Shown: piece after piece, positions 1 to 9,126 of the stretch
Layout of the letters: the number at the start of each line of letters is the position of its first letter
How positions within the stretch are numbered: the stretch's first letter is position 1
Assembly: GCA_016987375.1 (NCBI GenBank)
Contig: PJRA01000473.1
Coordinates: 244,348 to 266,233, forward strand
Source: Brachionus koreanus
Taxonomy: Eukaryota; Rotifera; Eurotatoria; Ploima; Brachionidae
Direction of reading: 5' to 3'
Length of the DNA stretch: 21,886 nucleotides
Made by a program: the position numbers and the translations under genes
The notes under the pieces: generated by a model
Database searches by the model: none
Seen by the model: only the letters and a program-made list of their open reading frames with translations
Told to the model about the DNA's origin: nothing

Positions 1-604
1 CCCTGATCATTTGCATGAACGGGCAAGTTAACTTGACTTTTGTTCATTTACTTATGCATCACCCGTTAGTCGTTTATTTTTTTGTAGGCTTTTAGTTTAG
101 AAGCTTTAAAAAAAAATTAATTAGCTTTTTTTGAGATGTTTAAAAGCTAAAATTGAAACACATTCGGAAATTAATTAAAGCAAATTTATTTAGTTTTTAT
201 TCTATTTAGAGAAATTTGCTAATACCAGGAAGTAATTAAATAAAGTGGCGAATATAGCTTTTTATTTTGATTATGAATCCATTTAACTTTTTATTAATCA
301 TGCAAAATATGTATTACATATTACAAGTATATATTCATTTTTTCGAAACATCTAAAAAACTAAACCATGAAAATCTTTTATTGAATATTCAGAAATCTAT
401 TATTTATCTAAAAAAAAATTTAATCATTTTTGAAATTTTTTTTCTCAATCCGAAATCTAGAATTAAAAAATATTAAAATAAATTGAATTTTGCTGCAAAA
501 TATGCTTATTTTCATGAAATAAAAAATAGAAAGTCCAACGAATTTCCCAGAAAAATTTATTCAATTATTTTTATACAAATTAACAAAAAAAAATTTAATT
601 TTAG
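1..604. other. AT-rich stretch, probably intron or upstream region of the first gene
   Basis: No exon could be defended here. The stretch ends in 'aattttag', the acceptor of the exon at 605. Open frames at 267-476 and 483-600 are low-complexity Phe/Ile/Asn/Lys translations typical of AT-rich intron. A perfect 12-bp palindrome CAAGTTAACTTG lies at 24-35. Confidence 0.4.
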
Positions 605-3600
605 ACATGGCCCTTTTCCGATGAAATATTTTCAATGGTACATGATTGAACCAAATGTTCACATGTGCATTACTGGCCTAAAAGAAATAGAAAAGTTAGA
701 ATATTTTTATAAAAAGCTTATTAAATTAAATTTAATTTAAAAAATAAAAAATAAAAAAAGGAATACAGCTAATGGCGAAATTCTTGGTGTAACTTTATTG
801 ATGGAGGACTTGTTGAATTTCAATTCATTAGACGAAACAGACTTGTTTGATTCAATACTTCCTTGCAGTGATTCAACAGATGATAAAGCACCGACCGAAA
901 ATCAGTCTCAACGCAATTCATTAACAACTGCGGACACCCAAAGCATCATAAAAAAAAATACCAATTTGATTACTAATTATAAAAAATGGCGTTTTTTTCT
1001 TCTCACTTGGAAACGACTTGAATTACTCAAGTTGGACTGGGCCCGTCGCAAACTTTTCATGGAAAATATAAACACACCAGATTTGTACATGCGTTTTTCT
1101 GAAAACTACAAAAAAGAAGTTCTAGTGCCTGTCTTGAAATATTTGGTTCGCAAGCATGATGCCAAAGATTTCTATGATAATCTAGTTGACTTCAAACAGC
1201 CGATTCTACTGCCCCAAAATGTGTCCGAACTCGAGTCAAAAATAAAACAACTACTGAGACTATTCGAAAAATTAGAATTGTCAATGATTGACGAAACTGT
1301 TCAACGGATTCAGAAAGAACTAAAGTTGGTCCTTTCTGAAAGAGCAAGAGATGAAAATACCCTAGCGACTGATTTGTGGAAGAAGCCAGTGATGAAAGAA
1401 GAATTCACCATCAACAAACCCCACATAGCTAACGAGTTGGCCCAGAGTTTTTTCAATCTGGCCAAATCCGAGGAGCTTAAGAGCGGAAATGAGACCAAAA
1501 TAGTTTATAAAATTGAAGAGCAAGACCTGAAAAATTGTTTGATCAGATTGGGAACATTGATACAAGAAAGAGAAAAGTCTAATTATGAACAGTATGCCAT
1601 GTATTATGAAAACTTGTTGAGACAACAACACCAAACATTGTATAATAAAGAAAGAGAGATTTTGTATTTGAAGGATAGAATTGAGGCCAAAAAAAATGAA
1701 ATGAATATTGAAGTCGAGTGTCAAATGGCCGATACATGCTATGAGATTATTATGGAAATCACTGCACTTAGGTCTAAAATGTCCGAAGTTATTTCTTCTA
1801 AGGAAAAACTTGAGGTTGAGCTTAGACACAAAGTAAAAAAAGAATTCATTGATTTGGTCACCGATCTTGTAAATGTAAATACTAGTCTAAAGTCACAGCT
1901 TGACCTTTTCAAGTAAGTTAAATTTAATTTTTTTCAAATTTTTTTATATATTAAAATTTTTTTTTCATTATTTTTGGTCTTGATGTCATTAAATCAGAAT
2001 TTTTTTTCAAAAAAATTTTTTTATTCAGTTTTTAAGACATTTCATAAAAGTTGAATTCTGTTTTTTTTTTACTTTTTTTTAAATCAGCGCTCATTTTTAA
2101 CTGACATGCCATTAAATTCAGATTATTTCGTTAGTTTATTTTTTTAACCAAAATTAGATTATTTTTGGAATTTTGGCAAAGTTTTGGCATACACAGTGGC
2201 GATGTTATAGACAGTTCCTTTGAACTTGCTTTAATATTTAATTAAAAGTTCGAAAAAAATATTTTGATCCATAAGCATTGGAAGTATGACGTTGGCAAAA
2301 AATGTACTCTCCCTTTTAAAGCCTATTTTTCTCAGAAAATATACTTTAACCCCTTAAATATGGGCAAATATTCTGAAAGAAAACTAAATTTCTTACAAAG
2401 CTAAAGTATTTAATTAAAAAAAATTATTGATTTTTAAAGAATTAAATTTTAGATTTAATTTTTTTGTTGTTTTTAGAAAATTTCAACATTTCAAAAGACT
2501 AGGTTTTGATCATTGATCTTTTCTATTGAAGTTTGAAACAAACTTTTTCCAAATTTTTTTACTTAAACATTTAATATTCTGAACTTAATAAAAACTTTAG
2601 AAATAATTTTTTTTAAGAATATTAATAATTGAAGTTTTATAAAGGCTTGAATTTAAATGATCAATATTTTAAATATATTGATCAGATCAGCGCCTATATA
2701 ATAAATATTTATGATCAGTATTTTTTAATCAATATCTCTTTAATCAGTAAATAAGAATTCGAAAGTGGATAATGGAAGAAAAATACCCCACAAAGAAGCA
2801 GCATTAACAAAAATAAATGAAGAAAGAACGTAGAGCTAGCATTATAGAATATCTATTTAAAATAATTACAGATGACGACAGATGTACTGATTTATTTTAA
2901 ATAATTTACTCGTCATTGTATATAAAATACTGATCAAAATATTTATTATACTAAACAATTAATACAAGGTCTTTTAGAAATCGTCTGTCTCATCGTGTTT
3001 CATTCTTTTCAAAAAAAAATATATATATATTTCAATTGATCTTTTAATTAACAAAATTTAAAATTTGATTTAAAATTTATTTTATTTAATTTAAAATATA
3101 ATTTAGAGGGAATAGTTCCTCTTGGCAGCTTCGAACGGCGTAATGTCTTCTTTTCAGCCAGCCTGTTAGGAATATTTTTGTAATTTAAAAGTGTAGCTTA
3201 TCAAAAAATGTTCTGAATTCATTGGGGTTTTTTAGAGAGGTAATTGTGGATTCCTTTTACGTTTAATTCATGTTGAGCTCTCGTTTTCATAAATTTAATG
3301 AATAGTTTATTTGATCTGTCTTCTATTTTATCAATTTTAACCACTCTTTGTATAATATCAATGCTTGTTTTGAGAAAAATTTTATAATTCTCAAAATCCT
3401 GTTTTGCATTTTTTGTAATTTAAGCTTTATTTTTTCTGTTCCCGAATTTAAAATAATGAAACACTAGTCAAACAACGAGCGGATTAGAGTTTTATAGAAA
3501 GTTAAATTGATTCTTAGGGATGAACTCCATTTAAAGTTTTTAATTTTACGAATTAGATTCATTTTTGACGTCTGTTTCTTTATGACCTCTTGAAGATGTG

Positions 3601-6031
3601 CGGTGTAGGCAAGTTTTGGATCTAGTTTGATACCTAAAAAGGTTGAGGATTCTGCTTAAGTGGTACCTCTTCTTGTTCAATTTTGATATTTAGCTTGTAT
3701 TTTCTTTCGTAGTTTCTTCTAGCACTATCTCTTGTGATGTGTGGCATGTTTTTGTTTTATTTATTTTGAATCCCCATTTTTTGCAAAACTCCACGATTTT
3801 CTAAAGGGAGACGTTAAATTTCTTTTTTACATGTTCTTGTTATCCATATGCAAAGATCATCTGCAAACAGTGCAATTTTTACTTCCATTGGCAGACTGTA
3901 GGCAATATCACTAAAGAAAAGAATAAACAGGGTCGGTGAGACACAACTACCTTCAGGGACCCCACAAGTTATTGACTTCTCAGATGGTAAGGTTTGATTG
4001 TGCAAAACTTGGAATGATCGGTCATTTAGAAAGTTTCTGATCCAGTTTAACAAAAAGTTATGGATATTTAGGTCTTTTAATTTGGCTATCATGCCAGGGT
4101 GGGATGTCTTATCAAAGGCCTTCTCAAGCTCGAAAAAAATAGCTCCGGTTAATTCATTTCGATTGAAGACATCAACGATCGACTGATTAATTCTAATAGT
4201 GTGGTCTTGGATACTTTTGTTTCTCCTGAATCCAGATTTACTTGGCGGAAGAACCTTTTCTTTTCTGTCCAAGTTTGTATTTTAGTATTGATTATTTTTT
4301 CGAGCCATTTCACCAGGCAGTTTAAAAGCGATATTGGTCTTTATAATGTTAAATTGTCACATGGCTTATTCTTTTTCAGTATCATGACTATTTTTGATTT
4401 TTTCCATATTGATGGTATGTATCCGAGTCTGAGAGAGGCATTGAAAATTGCGTGAATCGAGCTTGATGTGTTAAAGGGTAGATTTTTGAAAACTTTATTA
4501 GAGATGCAATCGAAGCCAGGTGACACTTTTGTTTTAGTGCCAGTTAACGAGTCAATCATTTCTTTTGGTGATATGTTCATTGTATGGTTATCTTCTTGTA
4601 GATATGTAGTTGTGTCTTCAATGTCATTCATGTTATCCAACTGAGGTGAGTTTTCGGTGAATATACTGACTAAATTATCTGCAAAGAAGAAGATTTTGAG
4701 CGATGTCAAGACAAGGGCCTTAAAAACTAAATAAAAAATAAATATTTTAATGAATATCACTAATTAGCAAAATACCTAAAAAATTTCTTTTTATTTATAA
4801 ACTATTTTTTTAAATCTAGAGAACAAATTCACAAAGATGTTTTGGAGCTTCTAGTTGAAAGAGAGGAACAAGCCCTAAAAGATATTCAATTGCTGAAGGA
4901 CAAACAGGCCAAGAACTGCGCAGTTTACTTATCTGAATCGCAGCAAAAGCAAACTGAATTGATACGCGAACTGCAAAATGAACGACATGAACTGGCTCTA
5001 ATTTTAATTGCACAAAAAACTTTCAACAAATTAAAAGAGAATGCCAGTCAAAGCACATTTAATAAAAAACTTGGTGAAATAACTGAAAATTCGGACAAAA
5101 TAAAACAACAAGAAATTGATCAAAAACTGCTCGCAAATCAAAAGCAGACAATTCTGAATCAACAAAAGTTGGCCTTGAAACGCCAATTGTTCAAAATGGA
5201 CATTGAATTTGCTAATTTGAGAGAGAAATTGGAAAAAGAACTGCGCGAAAAACAAAACAAGGAGCACGAACTGCAACAGAAAATGAAAAACGAAAGAAAT
5301 TTGAATTCGGCCAAGCGCTCAAATGTAGAAAAATTGTTCCAAGAATTAGAAGCCAAAGATGTCGAGCTAAGAAATTTGCATATGGTTACAGAAAAGTCAA
5401 CCAAGCTACAGTCAATATACGGCAGCAAAATTCAAAAAGAAATAAATCAGCTAAGACGTAATCTTTTACAAGAGAGAAATTTAAAATTGGATGCATTTCA
5501 AAAAGTTGATGAACTTCAATCACATGTCTACGAGTTAGAAGACAATATTTTCAATGGAACTTTGACAAGACCTCAGACAACAAACTCAAGAGCTAGCCGT
5601 CTCAACTTGACTGGTTCAATGAGCAGTATGCAAAATGTTTTAGCTAAAAATTCTTCGCCATTTCCAAAATTGACATCATTACATGGAAGCACTTTGATCA
5701 ATAGACCCAAGACTGTGAGTTTTTTGAGTTAATTTCAATAAATAACATTTGATTTTAATTTAGCAATGTTGCAAAAAAAATAAATTTTTTTATAATCAAA
5801 ATTAGGTCCTTGATATTTACTTTACTGGGTCTTCTTTACTAACAGTTGATATTAAAAATTATTAATCTAGCTTTATTTATTATTTTATTTTTGATTTTTA
5901 TTTTTTTTCAGACTGTTGGAAAATATAGAATTAATGAATCGGATGAGCTTATTGAAGATGATTCAAATGAATTTTATCAGGAAACTGTTTTAAAGTTGAA
6001 AGAATCTCGTCTAAAATCTGCAAAATCTTAA
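605..6031 (+). CDS. Long coiled-coil protein, CCDC162-like (tentative), 5' partial, 4 exons in window
   Basis: I join exons 605-694, 761-1912, 4820-5714 and 5912-6031. All junctions are GT/AG and keep phase (AA|G, AA|A, then phase 0), giving 751 codons plus TAA. The first exon opens mid-codon after 'ttttag', so the true start lies upstream; Met at 801 is only a fallback start. Visible order: a conserved-looking segment around KYFQWYMIEPNVHMC (residues 6-20), then NGEILGVTLLMEDLL, an acidic Ser/Thr-rich stretch (about 50-90), a Trp-rich helix with WKRLELLKLDWARRKL (about 113-128), and from about residue 330 almost continuous Lys/Glu/Gln-rich heptad coiled coil with no Cys-rich or enzymatic motif. 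The tail is Ser/Lys-rich (SRLKSAKS). The KYFQWY segment and the GEILGVTLLMEDLL join recall the CCDC162 family, but I could not search. Role unknown; a structural or axonemal part is an inference. Confidence is high that it is a real gene, low for the name. Confidence 0.8.
695..760 (+). other. Short intron (66 bp) of the first coiled-coil gene
   Basis: The donor is AAAA|GTTAGA and the acceptor AAAAAAAG|G. Using this acceptor joins codon AA|G and makes the upstream exon run without a stop into the Met at 801. The alternative acceptor eight bases downstream (AATACAG) breaks the frame. The interior is almost pure A/T. Confidence 0.6.
1913..4819 (+). other. 2.9-kb intron of the first coiled-coil gene
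   Basis: The donor is TTCAA|GTAAGT and the acceptor AAATCTAG|A. The join restores a Lys codon and continues the coiled coil (LDLFK, then EQIHKDVLELL). The first 1.2 kb (1913-3100) is AT-rich with no exon I can support. The rest is a LINE fragment in antisense. At 2905 the intron-size excess over the usual roughly 50 bp is explained mostly by that insertion. Confidence 0.75.
3100..4735 (-). mobile_element. Decayed LINE (jockey-like) reverse transcriptase fragment, antisense in intron
   Basis: Read on the minus strand, this is a non-LTR retrotransposon reverse transcriptase broken by frameshifts. The upstream part (about 4735-4341) shows SPGFDCISNKVFKNL and YIPSIWKKSKIVMILKK, the usual entry to the palm domain. 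The next frame (4272-3814) shows SGFRRNKSIQDHTIR, FFELEKAFDKTSHPG (motif A), CGVPEGSCVSPTLFIL (motif B) and LFADDLCIW (motif C, near 3856-3867). Downstream frames continue with VEFCKKWGFKINKTKTCHT, then further stops down to about 3100. The motif A catalytic Asp reads Glu (near 4129-4131). Together with the frameshifts and the missing endonuclease domain, this makes the copy dead. The element runs opposite to the host gene. Clade assignment is by style only. Confidence 0.85.
5715..5911 (+). other. Intron (197 bp) of the first coiled-coil gene
   Basis: Donor ACT|GTGAGT, acceptor TTTTTTTTCAG|ACT, phase 0. Reading through the donor instead gives a stop after five codons (VSFLS), so an unspliced form would end at 5732. 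Confidence 0.7.
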
Positions 6032-6063
6032 ATTTTTTCTCTTTTTTATAAACTAATGTTGTT

Positions 6064-6069
6064 AATAAA
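6064..6069 (+). terminator. Poly(A) signal of the first coiled-coil gene
   Basis: AATAAA begins 33 nt after the TAA stop, followed by a T-rich stretch. It is the first canonical signal downstream. Confidence 0.55.
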
Positions 6070-6238
6070 ATTTTTCTAATTCAATTGAGAATCAATTTTT
6101 TAAATTTAAAATTATATTTACACAGAGTCAGCAAAAAAAAAGGGGAACAAATTATAACTTTAACTTTTTAATTAAAACAAAAACTTTAATAAATTTTTTT
6201 GCACATAATCTGTTGTCAGATTTTGCGCATTGGCTTGA

Positions 6239-6263
6239 GACTTGTGACTTTTAAATAACTCTG
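6239..6263 (+). repeat. Solo right-hand terminus of a hAT-type MITE
   Basis: These 25 bases match the right end of the MITE at 19897-19921 with one mismatch (T for C). They end in AACTCTG as expected for the terminus. No matching left end was found in the preceding sequence, so this is an isolated or decayed end. Confidence 0.5.
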
Positions 6264-6274
6264 AATATAAGTAA

Positions 6275-6440
6275 AAAAAGCTTGACTTACTAGCTCTGGT
6301 AAATCATTTATGAAGATCAGGAATAGTAACGGACCAAGTACTGAACCTTGTGGAACCCAACTTAGAACATCAACAATCTTTAGCTCTTCAAAGCTTGAAT
6401 AGAAGTAAATGACAAAATTTTAATCTACCTTCTTATAGAT
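6275..6440 (-). mobile_element. Short relic of a second LINE reverse transcriptase
   Basis: The minus strand reads [20 protein letters not shown] (about 6295-6358), the motif B segment of non-LTR reverse transcriptases, flanked by a few more in-frame residues before stops. The motif B wording differs from the first LINE fragment (CGVPEGSCVSPTL), so it is a different family. Everything else of the element is lost. Confidence 0.75.
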
Positions 6441-7180
6441 TTACCAAAATTTTGAGCTTTCTCGGAAGATTAAGTTAACAATTTTTTCAAAAATTCTGGT
6501 AATGGATTTTATAAATGGAAGTTCAACAACTCATTTACTACAATTCATTCTAAAAAAAGTTTAAGCTGTTTTTTTCTCCATCCAATTTAGAGATTAGCAA
6601 TTGGGAGAAAGGTCATTTTGAAATAATTACTTGAGGCTTTGCATTAGTCAAAAATCTGAAATTTTCGGCTAGTTGCTGAGGACTAATTTGCTTTTAAAAA
6701 AAGAAAGTTTGTTTTTTGTAGCTAAATATTTTGGTGAAAAAAGAAGCTGTTAATGATCAGAGGCCAGAAAAAGTGTATTGTTTTTTTTTGTTGATGCAAC
6801 ATTTCTGTAGATTATCTTAACTCAGATCTTTTGAAATAATAACAAGAGATTTTGAATTATAAATAATCTCAATTTCAAAATAATAAAATATTTTTGATTA
6901 TATTTTTGAACTACGAAAAATTTTTGCCTTATTATAAATAAATAAATTTTGATAAATATTTTCAAAACCAAATTATTTGACATTGCTATGTAATAGTAAA
7001 GAGGATTTTTTTTCTCGTTTATTTTTAAATAAAATGATTGTTTAAATTAAATCAATATGTGTCAATCAATTTTGATAAAATAATACCAACAAGTTAAATA
7101 TCATATTTCATGGTTAAAGTTATTTTTTTCAAAGTTTATCTTAAAATTACTATTTAATTTCATTATTTAGGAAATTCCAA
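6441..7180. other. AT-rich intergenic DNA
   Basis: No coding stretch, repeat or RNA gene that I can defend. It precedes the TATA box of the Cys-rich gene. Confidence 0.4.
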
Positions 7181-7185
7181 AAAAA

Positions 7186-7194
7186 TATATAAAT
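7186..7194 (+). promoter_or_regulatory. TATA box of the Cys-rich gene
   Basis: TATATAAAT sits 61 bp before the ATG, which would place transcription start near 7215-7220 and give a leader of roughly 35-40 nt. The surroundings are AT-rich, so a chance match is possible; the spacing to a credible ORF is what supports it. Confidence 0.4.
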
Positions 7195-7254
7195 ACAATT
7201 ATTTTAAAATTAAAATTATCTTCTTGCAATAAAATTACAAAGCAATTTGAAAAA

Positions 7255-7470
7255 ATGGGTTGCTGTTGTTGTCGATGTCGATTGCCTTCATGCTGCTGTC
7301 CAAGCTCATGTTGCAGCAGTTCATGCTGCAGCAGTTCCTGCTGTTACAATCCATGTTATGCAACTTTGCGAATAATGCCTATTCTTCAATCTCCACCGAT
7401 GCCAATATGTCCAATAATTCCACCACCTCCACCAATACTCCCCCCATTACCTCCAGAAAAAGAAGATTAA
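7255..7470 (+). CDS. Small Cys-rich/Pro-rich protein with N-terminal MGCCCC (71 aa)
   Basis: A single-exon ORF from ATG to TAA. Sixteen of 71 residues are Cys, 15 of them within residues 3-34. The core has a five-residue repeat CCPSS-CCSSS-CCSSS-CC (residues 14-30), seen in DNA as two near-identical 15-bp units at 7309-7338. Residues 42-67 are Pro-rich with a PPPPP run and PPLPP, and the end is acidic (EKED). There is no signal peptide or hydrophobic span. Gly2 followed by four Cys resembles N-myristoylation plus palmitoylation signals, suggesting membrane attachment. Alternatively the CCxSS repeats resemble keratin-associated or sperm Cys-rich structural proteins, or a metal-binding role. 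I do not recognise a family. A TATA box upstream and AATAAA downstream support a compact intronless gene. The +1-frame ORF at 7260-7526 is a shadow. Confidence 0.65.
   Translation: MGCCCCRCRLPSCCCPSSCCSSSCCSSSCCYNPCYATLRIMPILQSPPMPICPIIPPPPPILPPLPPEKED
7309..7338 (+). repeat. Two tandem 15-bp units in the Cys-rich gene
   Basis: TGTTGCAGCAGTTCA is followed by TGCTGCAGCAGTTCC, encoding CCSSS twice. The preceding CCPSS unit (7294-7308) is a more diverged copy. Confidence 0.8.
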
Positions 7471-7594
7471 TGGAAAATATTTGGTTTTTAAAACAATCTT
7501 TAAAGCTACTTATAATATTATTTTGATAATTATCTAATCCAAAAAAAAATTTAACTTAAAGTTTACAAAAAATTTTTTTATAATTATGTAAAAA

Positions 7595-7600
7595 AATAAA
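7595..7600 (+). terminator. Poly(A) signal of the Cys-rich gene
   Basis: AATAAA lies 125 nt after the stop and is followed by a T-run. Confidence 0.4.
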
Positions 7601-7937
7601 AATTTGAATCTGTTTTAATTTTTTTTTTAATGACTTATTTAACTTGTGGTTGTTTTCTTTAAAAGAGCAAATATACTTTTAGTGATTTAAAATAGAATTA
7701 TTTAAATATTTTTAAAGAATATTTTATTTCAGTAGATTTTATTTTTTCAAAATAACAAGTATTTTTGTTTTGTTCTTATTTGAATTTTACGATTCCAGAT
7801 ATCTTTTTATAAGGACTGGTGAAGGTTATCAAACTGGTGAATGCGGGTTTTGATATTAAAAAAATGATGTCTATTTTTAAAAATAAATGCGAAATTATTC
7901 AAAATAAATTTGATACAATACAAGAAAAAAATATTTT
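7601..7937. other. AT-rich DNA between the Cys-rich gene and the piggyBac relic
   Basis: No gene seen. The left terminus of the piggyBac-like element should lie here, but I found no sequence matching its right end. Confidence 0.35.
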
Positions 7938-8080
7938 CTAAATTCGTAATCCATGTTCGTAACAATTTTTACAGATCGATTTTAAAATCTTTTCTCTTAC
8001 ACAAGAACCACATATTAATTGTTTACATTGGTCACAAATAAAACTGGATTTGTTTCCACATTACATAACCTAATTTGACA
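7938..8080 (-). pseudogene. piggyBac-like C-terminal zinc-finger relic
   Basis: From 8060 to 7938 the minus strand is open for 40 codons and a TAG. It has Cys in the order CGNKSSFICDQC, LICGSC and ICKNC, that is three CxxC pairs, resembling the cross-braced finger at the end of piggyBac transposases. An adjoining frame (8080-8063) reads CQIRLC, which would supply the first Cys pair if a frameshift separates them. Another treble-clef zinc finger is possible; the N-terminal relic next door makes piggyBac the best reading. Confidence 0.55.
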
Positions 8081-8226
8081 CTTTTTTTTTTTTAGATTTT
8101 GGAGATCAAACAGGACCAATGAACATGAAAACATTTTTCTGCATTTAATTTTTCATTTAAAAAACTTCTTAGAAATTTTTAAAAAAATTATATTTGAGCA
8201 TGATCATAAAATTTTGATCATAAACT

Positions 8227-8507
8227 TCAATATGCCAGACTTGTCTCTTCTCTATCATTCAATCTTACCCTTATCGTTCCATTTTCCGAAACTTTATCAA
8301 TCTTAGTTTCTTCTTCGTGTTCAGGTTCTTCATCTAAGTCATATTCAGAAATAGGGTGATTTATTTTCTCCATTTCCTCTTCAAAATAATTATCAATGTC
8401 ATCATTATTCTTATTATCATTATCATCATAATCAGAAACTTCCGATTCAGTTTAGTCCGCATTTCTAAAAAGTTCTGAGCTTCTAAGGCAGCTTTTCTTC
8501 GTGACAT
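8227..8507 (-). pseudogene. piggyBac-like transposase N-terminal relic
   Basis: It begins MSRRKAALEAQNFLEM at 8507. One frameshift and a stop near 8450-8460 lead into a very acidic segment containing TESEVSDYDDNDNKNNDD and EYDLDEEPEHEEETK, ending at TGA 8227-8229. An acidic, Asp/Glu/Ser-rich leader after a short basic start is typical of piggyBac transposases. Without the catalytic core it cannot act. Confidence 0.55.
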
Positions 8508-8809
8508 GGTTAAAAAATTTATTTTTAATTAAAGGAATTAGTTGAAATTAAGTACAGTTTTGAGTTAAAAGCATAGTTAGCCATGTATTTAATTTATTTA
8601 CAAAAAAAAAGAAACTATTTTTGAAGGTATAACGTTTACATTTTTTTGAAAATAAAATTATTTTGTAATCAAAATTAATCATTATAATATTTTTTTGATT
8701 TTAGTTTTAATGGAACAATAAAATTTTCAAAAAAAATTAATTTGTGGAACAACAAGCTATAGAAGTACCAAAAAGGATCGAAAAAAACCCTCTGGTCTTT
8801 GAGTGTTAA

Positions 8810-9126
8810 TAATACTTTGAGTGTTTTGGTCTTTAATTGTGTTATAGTGAAAATTTAATGATTTTTTTAAATGTTAAATTGCTTTTTTTTTAAGCATTCA
8901 TTATTGATAGATAAATTAATAAATAAATATTAACTAATTGAGAGAATTTTTCCAGCACAGAATATTTTCAAAATTTTTAACTTTTACTTTTGAAAATAAC
9001 CATAGCAACGTAAACGCTTAAGATACTAATTCCAAATAGAAAAAAAATTCTCCTTAAATAAATTACTAAATTGAGAAATTTTCCCTAATCGTGTATTTGC
9101 TAAAAACAAATTTGCAATAGAAAAAA
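8810..9126. other. Upstream region of the second coiled-coil gene
   Basis: AT-rich, with a direct repeat of CTTTGAGTGTT straddling the TTAA of the piggyBac-like end (copies near 8797 and 8815). No clear promoter motif beyond AT-richness; 'gcaatag' just before the ATG could be a leader acceptor. Confidence 0.35.

Larger units (their letters stand above)
7938..8805 (-). mobile_element. Internally deleted piggyBac-like DNA transposon
   Basis: Read on the minus strand, the element starts next to a TTAA at 8806-8809 with CACTCAAAGACCAGAGGG. About 300 bp in comes an acidic transposase N-terminus, and after only about 150 bp a Cys-rich C-terminus. The catalytic DDE core normally between them (several hundred residues) is gone. 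TTAA targets and a C-terminal cross-braced zinc finger are hallmarks of piggyBac elements. The left end was not found, so the true boundary may lie further left. Confidence 0.55.

Noticed and set aside
267..476. 69-codon ORF near the window start
   Set aside because: Low-complexity Ile/Phe/Asn/Lys composition expected of AT-rich intron, with no splice-phase partner.
772..792. Six-codon upstream ORF (MAKFLV) before the ATG at 801
   Set aside because: The sequence reads in frame as coding exon when joined from 694 to 761, so this is an out-of-frame coincidence.
1362..1829. 155-codon minus-strand ORF inside the first coiled-coil exon
   Set aside because: Antisense shadow of a Lys/Glu-rich coiled coil, yielding Phe/Leu-rich translation. 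The same applies to the antisense frames at 4816-5428 and 9746-10310.
3998..4455. Plus-strand ORFs across the first LINE fragment
   Set aside because: Shadows of the minus-strand reverse transcriptase, which has recognisable motifs.
7260..7526. 88-codon ORF overlapping the Cys-rich gene
   Set aside because: A Leu/Met/Gln-rich reading of the repeat in another frame; the Cys frame has the better start, repeat logic and ending.
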